Assembly: GCF_032854445.1 (NCBI RefSeq)
Contig: NC_088302.1
Span: 39,686,191 to 39,750,190, forward strand
Source: Liolophura sinensis
Taxonomy: Eukaryota > Mollusca > Polyplacophora > Chitonida > Chitonidae
Reading direction: 5' to 3'
Length of the DNA stretch: 64,000 bases
Under the pieces are notes generated by a model, which worked only from the letters and a program-made list of their open reading frames with translations, made no database searches and was not told the origin of the DNA. Positions 60,201-64,000 of the stretch are shown here, one piece after another. Both the position numbers and the translations under genes were made by a program. Each line of letters starts with the position of its first letter. The first letter of the stretch is position 1.

Positions 60201-61744
60201 CTGTCCAGTTTGTAAGTGGATTAAACCTTCCCTCCCTTGTCAGGGAGCTTGCAAACCTACTCACTTTTCAAGCCACCACCAAGTCGAAATAAGAGCTTGA
60301 TTCAAGCTAGTGCCCTTATTGCTCATGGTCCAGTGAGGTGCAGCAAGATCTACAATATATGGAAATGAGCTAACAACATGCTTGTACTCCTTAATTTTTT
60401 ATTTTTTTGTCCCATCCTCCAGGGAGATTGATTGATAGTTAGGCCTATTCGCCTGTCACACTCTGGTTTCTGAACAAAATTGACTGTACCAAATATTGTC
60501 AAAAGAAGCTTTTCCGGAACCTTGAATCATGTTTGAAAACTCTCTGATTCACGAATATCATTTGCACATTATGTCAGTTTGGTTATTGACATTAGTTTCC
60601 TGGTAGAAACTGGCTCAAATGTTGTCAGATTTTGAAATGAAATTGTGTTCAGATTCATTTTGTGTACGATCAAGTCAAGTTTGAATCGAGTTTCGATGTG
60701 CAAGTTTTGCACCTTTAAATGTAACAAGGTGATATATAAGCACCATCTGGATGGAATTTCCTTTTAGTATAGTAGTAGAAGCGTGGACCAAGCCCAGAGT
60801 TCGCTGGTTGAAATCCCCATCTGCTTATCCCCGTCACAAAAAGATTTATGTCAGTCACTCTTGGACCAAGGAAAATCACTGGTCTGGGGCATCTAAGATC
60901 CTGGCTCAGATTCAATAGTTTAAGTGCTTGGTTTGTTGTTACTGCCAGGTCCTTGACAAAGGTATGTACGTATGTATGTATGTTTGCTTGGGATGTAACG
61001 CCACTCTTAACAATGTTTTAGTCACATGACGACGAGGAGGTGTGTGGTGTGTGTACGCATGTTGTGTTTTCTTGTGGCAGGGCGGGTCCATGTCCCCAAA
61101 GTGCTGCCCGACTGAAGCATCAAGCTCAAGACACCAGACGTGACACCTCACTCAGTCACATTATTCTGACACCGGACCAACCAATCATACATCAACACCA
61201 AACTTGACAAATGAGCTGACTGATCACATGTTCGAAGAAAACTTACTTTGCTGGCGCTACTGTTGATCTAAATATGGGGGGTTAACTTACAGGTATCTGG
61301 CAAAGAGCTGTTTTAATGACGCTAAGTATACTAAGTATACTAGTTTCCGCCATCCATAAACCTGATCGTCGTTTTGTATTAAGGTGAATAATTTTTTAGT
61401 AAGGCATTACAAATAATGTTGGCTGATTTAGATACGGACAGTGGTCTCATAATAGCCAGAGACATGAGTTTAATTCTAAATAAATTATCCACAATAGGTA
61501 AAGATTACCAACCTTTGAACATGTTCTCATGGAATTCGGAAAAATATGGTTGCATAGTACATCTATGGCTGATGTACTGTATACTGTGACTACAGGTGAA
61601 ACATCACAGGTGGAACATAATGTTTGGAGTCAGTCTGCTATTCCAGTGAGGTAGGTGTAAATACAAATCTGGAGATAGACGTGCTACAATGCCTAAGTTG
61701 ATACATGCTTGATAATGTTAGAACATGAAATGTAGACAGAAACA

Positions 61745-62125
61745 TTAAGAAACATCTGGAGGACAATGGCTTGATAACACAATCTGCTTGAAAACTCCAA
61801 GCGGGCAAATATTAAGCAGAACTTAAGGAGACCATTATGGACTGGCGGTCCAAAGACTTGATAACACAAGTTGCTTGAAAACTCCAAACAAAGACTTGAT
61901 AACGCAAGCTGCTTGAAAACTCTAAACAAAGACTTGATAACGCAAGCTGCTTGAAAACTCCAAACAAAGACTTGATAACACAAGCTGCTTGAAAACTCCA
62001 AACAAAGACTTGATAACGCTAGCTGCTTGAAAACGACGAGCAGACAAAAAATTGGAATCTCAAGCCGCATGAAAACGGCAAGCATTTAAAGACAGATTTG
62101 ACAAAACAAACTGCTTGAAAACTCT
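61745..62125. repeat. 38-bp minisatellite, ~6 good plus degenerate copies
   Basis: Unit 'gacttgataacgcaagctgc' + 'ttgaaaactccaaacaaa'. Edge copies are diverged. A 130-codon minus-strand frame across it is produced by the repeat. Confidence 0.88.
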
Positions 62126-62813
62126 GAAGAGAAAAAGATAAATAGATACGTGCATGTGTGCCTTTGCTGTCCCAATCTTGTTTTAATTTTAAAAACAAAA
62201 CGGATGTTCAGGGCTTGGATACTTAAATGGATGCGGTTGATAACATTAAAATATGACACCTTATGTGTTATAAGGACACAGACTCATGACTGGTTTCCCA
62301 ACATCCGCATACATATACCTTGCTGACAGAAGATAAAATATATGGTCCCTACGTCTAAATAACAGCTACATGTCACTTCGGAAGTGACTTGACATAAAGT
62401 GTATTTTATGGATCAAATTCAGTGTAACTATCAAAACAAGGCATGCCCACAATATTGGTTGTCATGGCAACAAGGTGATAAACTATTAGGTGAGAAGGCT
62501 GCATAAGATTTACCGATACACTTTGTCAGTATAGTTATAGGGGATGTCAATGTGACACCGAGCAAATGAATCGTATGAAGCGTGATGACATAAAGTACTG
62601 TGTAAATTGAGTTCGTGCGAGATTTAGACAGATAAGATTCTGTAGAGATTTAATCGCAGTAACTAGTTCCATAGATACACAGACATTTAAATTGTTAAAT
62701 AAAGGTTAGTGCAAAATGTGATCTGATGAAAATTGCTTTCATATTACATATGTATACATAAAAATAAACTATTGTCCTATCGGTGACCTGTACATGAACA
62801 TATATTGCACTGG

Positions 62814-62924
62814 TTAAGGGTGCGTTAGGTCGAACCGGATGTAGTCCGGGAACCCAGACGGGTCATCATCGCTGGTCTGAGACATAGGATCTTCAAACGG
62901 CCTTTCCCAAGTTAATTTTGTATC
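62814..62924 (-). CDS. Terminal coding exon of an unrecognised minus-strand gene
   Basis: On the minus strand, an acceptor (TTAGTGCAG) opens a 36-codon frame starting DTKLTWERPFEDP, continuing TSDDDPSGFPDYIRFDLTHP and ending in TAA. Length is 111 nt, phase 0. The codons are GC-rich and free of the surrounding AT bias, and the upstream frame closes just before the acceptor, both as expected for a last exon. I do not recognise the protein. Earlier exons should lie to the right, largely beyond the window. Confidence 0.5.
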   Translation of the reverse strand, partial: DTKLTWERPFEDPMSQTSDDDPSGFPDYIRFDLTHP

Positions 62925-63444
62925 CTGCACTAATTAGACTGGGCACTGCTAAAAAAATGACAAAATTAGTAATAATTAACATGGATGAGTACAACTTCCA
63001 AATTAGTGCCAAAATACACTCCAAAGTACCGCGTAGGGTAATTATGATGAGAATTTCTTGAGTATCAATTCGTGTAGTTTGTCCACTAAAGAAGGACCTT
63101 GATTGGTGTAGCTGATTGACTAGTATCAGCTCCTGTACCAAGACTGCTTGAGTTGTGAAACGGCCAAAAGGCTCTATCCAGAAACAGGACAGCGCTGACA
63201 GAGCTCACGAGTGGAGTAAGAAAGTCAATTTGACATATGTTTAATTGTGAGCTGTCGATCTATACGAAGCCGTACACACGCTCTTGTCTGTGTACGCAGT
63301 ACTGTGACATGATATTTACTTCTGCCAAGGCGGTCATTTTTGCTGGACCCCTTAGCAAAAAAAGTGTTTGGCAGGGTTATGGATGACATTTTGTGCACAG
63401 GTCAACCTTGGGCTGTTAAAGGACAAATCCACTATAATTTAAGT

Positions 63445-63503
63445 TTAGTGTAGGTCTGGATCGGAATCCAGGAAATGTTTGAACGATTCTTCAATACTGA
63501 CAT
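63445..63503 (-). pseudogene. Diverged duplicate of the 63575-63672 exon-like segment
   Basis: Minus-strand frame DVSIEESFKHFLDSDPDLH followed by TAA. About 70 bp align with 63575-63645 at the DNA level, ending in both copies just after the stop. A SINE fragment (63509-63573) lies between the two copies. It could be a third alternative 3' exon; an upstream TTGGTTAG acceptor is weak. Confidence 0.3.
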
Positions 63504-63508
63504 CTAAC

Positions 63509-63573
63509 CAATGTGGTCGCTGTGAGTTCAAGTCCGCTCCGGCCGTACGTGGGAGATCTGCCAGCAACAATAT
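63509..63573 (+). mobile_element. SINE internal fragment
   Basis: 'accaatgtggtcgctgtgag', 'ttcaagtccgc', 'tccggccgtacgtgggagat', 'ctgccagcaaca'. It sits exactly between the two copies of the duplicated exon-like segment. Confidence 0.65.
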
Positions 63574-63574
63574 T

Positions 63575-63672
63575 CTAAGTTAAGTGGTGATAGGGATCGG
63601 AATCCAAGAAATACTTCAACGACCCTTCGATCTTCACGGACAGGAGAGAAGAGCAAAGTATGGTCTCTTTGT
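63575..63672 (-). CDS. Possible alternative terminal exon, unrecognised minus-strand gene
   Basis: Minus-strand acceptor CCTCACTGCAG opens a 31-codon frame (KETILCSSLLSVKIEGSL, then KYFLDSDPYHHLT and TAG). The part IEGSLKYFLDSDP is repeated in diverged form at 63445-63503 (IEESFKHFLDSDP). The shared FLDSDP despite base changes hints at coding constraint. It may be a second terminal exon of the gene ending at 62814, or a decayed duplicate. Confidence 0.35.
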
Positions 63673-64000
63673 CTGCAGTGAGGGAAGTAATACATTTAGC
63701 GCTCTCAAAGCACCTTCTAAATTAATTTGAGATGGAGAAAAAGATTTAACTGGTAGGATGTTGTTCAGGTTTATGTAAACAATTTATTGCGATTACTACT
63801 TACATCACTCTTTTGTTTAAACTGCAAAGTACATGTATTTACAGATAGAAAAAGATAGACGTTGCTCAGAGACGTACTCAATAATGTTTCACTCATAACC
63901 AATGTTAGAATCATGGGCGGAGGAAACTGCATGGTGTAATAGTGCAGACATATTCCATAATATTTCACTTGTAAAATGGTACACGTAATGCCAAGGATGG

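Larger units (their letters stand above)
53364..62813. other. Right intergenic stretch, no supported gene; may include the STARD10-like 3' UTR
   Basis: AT-rich sequence without recognisable exons. Plus-strand AATAAA signals occur near 57707, 59393 and 59856, but none is clearly the 3' end of the START gene. It holds the repeats and the SINE listed separately, and poly-C tracts near 54490 and 60088. Confidence 0.5.

Noticed and set aside
61693-62085. 130-codon minus-strand frame
   Set aside because: It spans the 38-bp minisatellite; the repeated F-K-Q-L-A-L-S-S-L motif reflects the repeat.
62893-63141. 82-codon minus-strand frame overlapping the candidate terminal exon
   Set aside because: It runs through the splice acceptor in a different frame, is hydrophobic and AT-driven, and no splice signals support it.

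Overview
The window is eukaryotic nuclear DNA. Its genes are split by GT-AG introns, its intergenic and intronic DNA is AT-rich, and it carries many copies of a tRNA-derived SINE with an (AAAT)n tail and a 'tataagtgaaatattctt' motif, plus dense minisatellites and frequent 'acatgtacatgt' strings. This look, with animal-type PGM2 and STARD10-like genes, points to a lophotrochozoan animal, most likely a mollusc. The phylum is an inference; no species is claimed.

Two complete protein genes form a divergent, head-to-head pair around position 29,300. On the minus strand, a 19-coding-exon PGM2-family phosphomutase runs from its ATG at 29085 to its stop at 11180. Every exon phase closes and the product is 600 residues. 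On the plus strand, a 6-coding-exon START-domain lipid-transfer protein (STARD10-like, 268 residues) runs from 29576 to 53363 with a 17.7 kb first intron. Only about 490 bp separate the two start codons, so a shared bidirectional promoter is likely. At the right edge, minus-strand terminal exons of a third, unrecognised gene appear (62814-62924, with two related exon-like copies at 63445-63503 and 63575-63672).

The left 11 kb holds no gene I can support. It contains minisatellites (16-bp, ~107-bp with TATA-like motifs, a degenerate ~63-bp array, 46-bp), a foldback (MITE-like) element and a weak candidate exon. The right intergenic stretch (53364-62813) holds a long AT-rich region that may include the STARD10-like 3' UTR, a SINE, and 41-, 27- and 38-bp repeats.

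The most striking signal is in PGM2. Introns 4 and 18 are almost wholly made of minisatellites (about 43 copies of 36-38 bp, and about 39 copies of 77 bp). In both, the repeat unit contains the last bases of the upstream coding exon fused to its 5' splice site. The array starts at the real exon/intron junction and runs into the intron, so each intron carries dozens of decoy splice donors in the sense orientation. Two independent cases in one gene suggest a recurrent mechanism of intron growth by tandem amplification of the splice-donor junction. I know of no named class for this.
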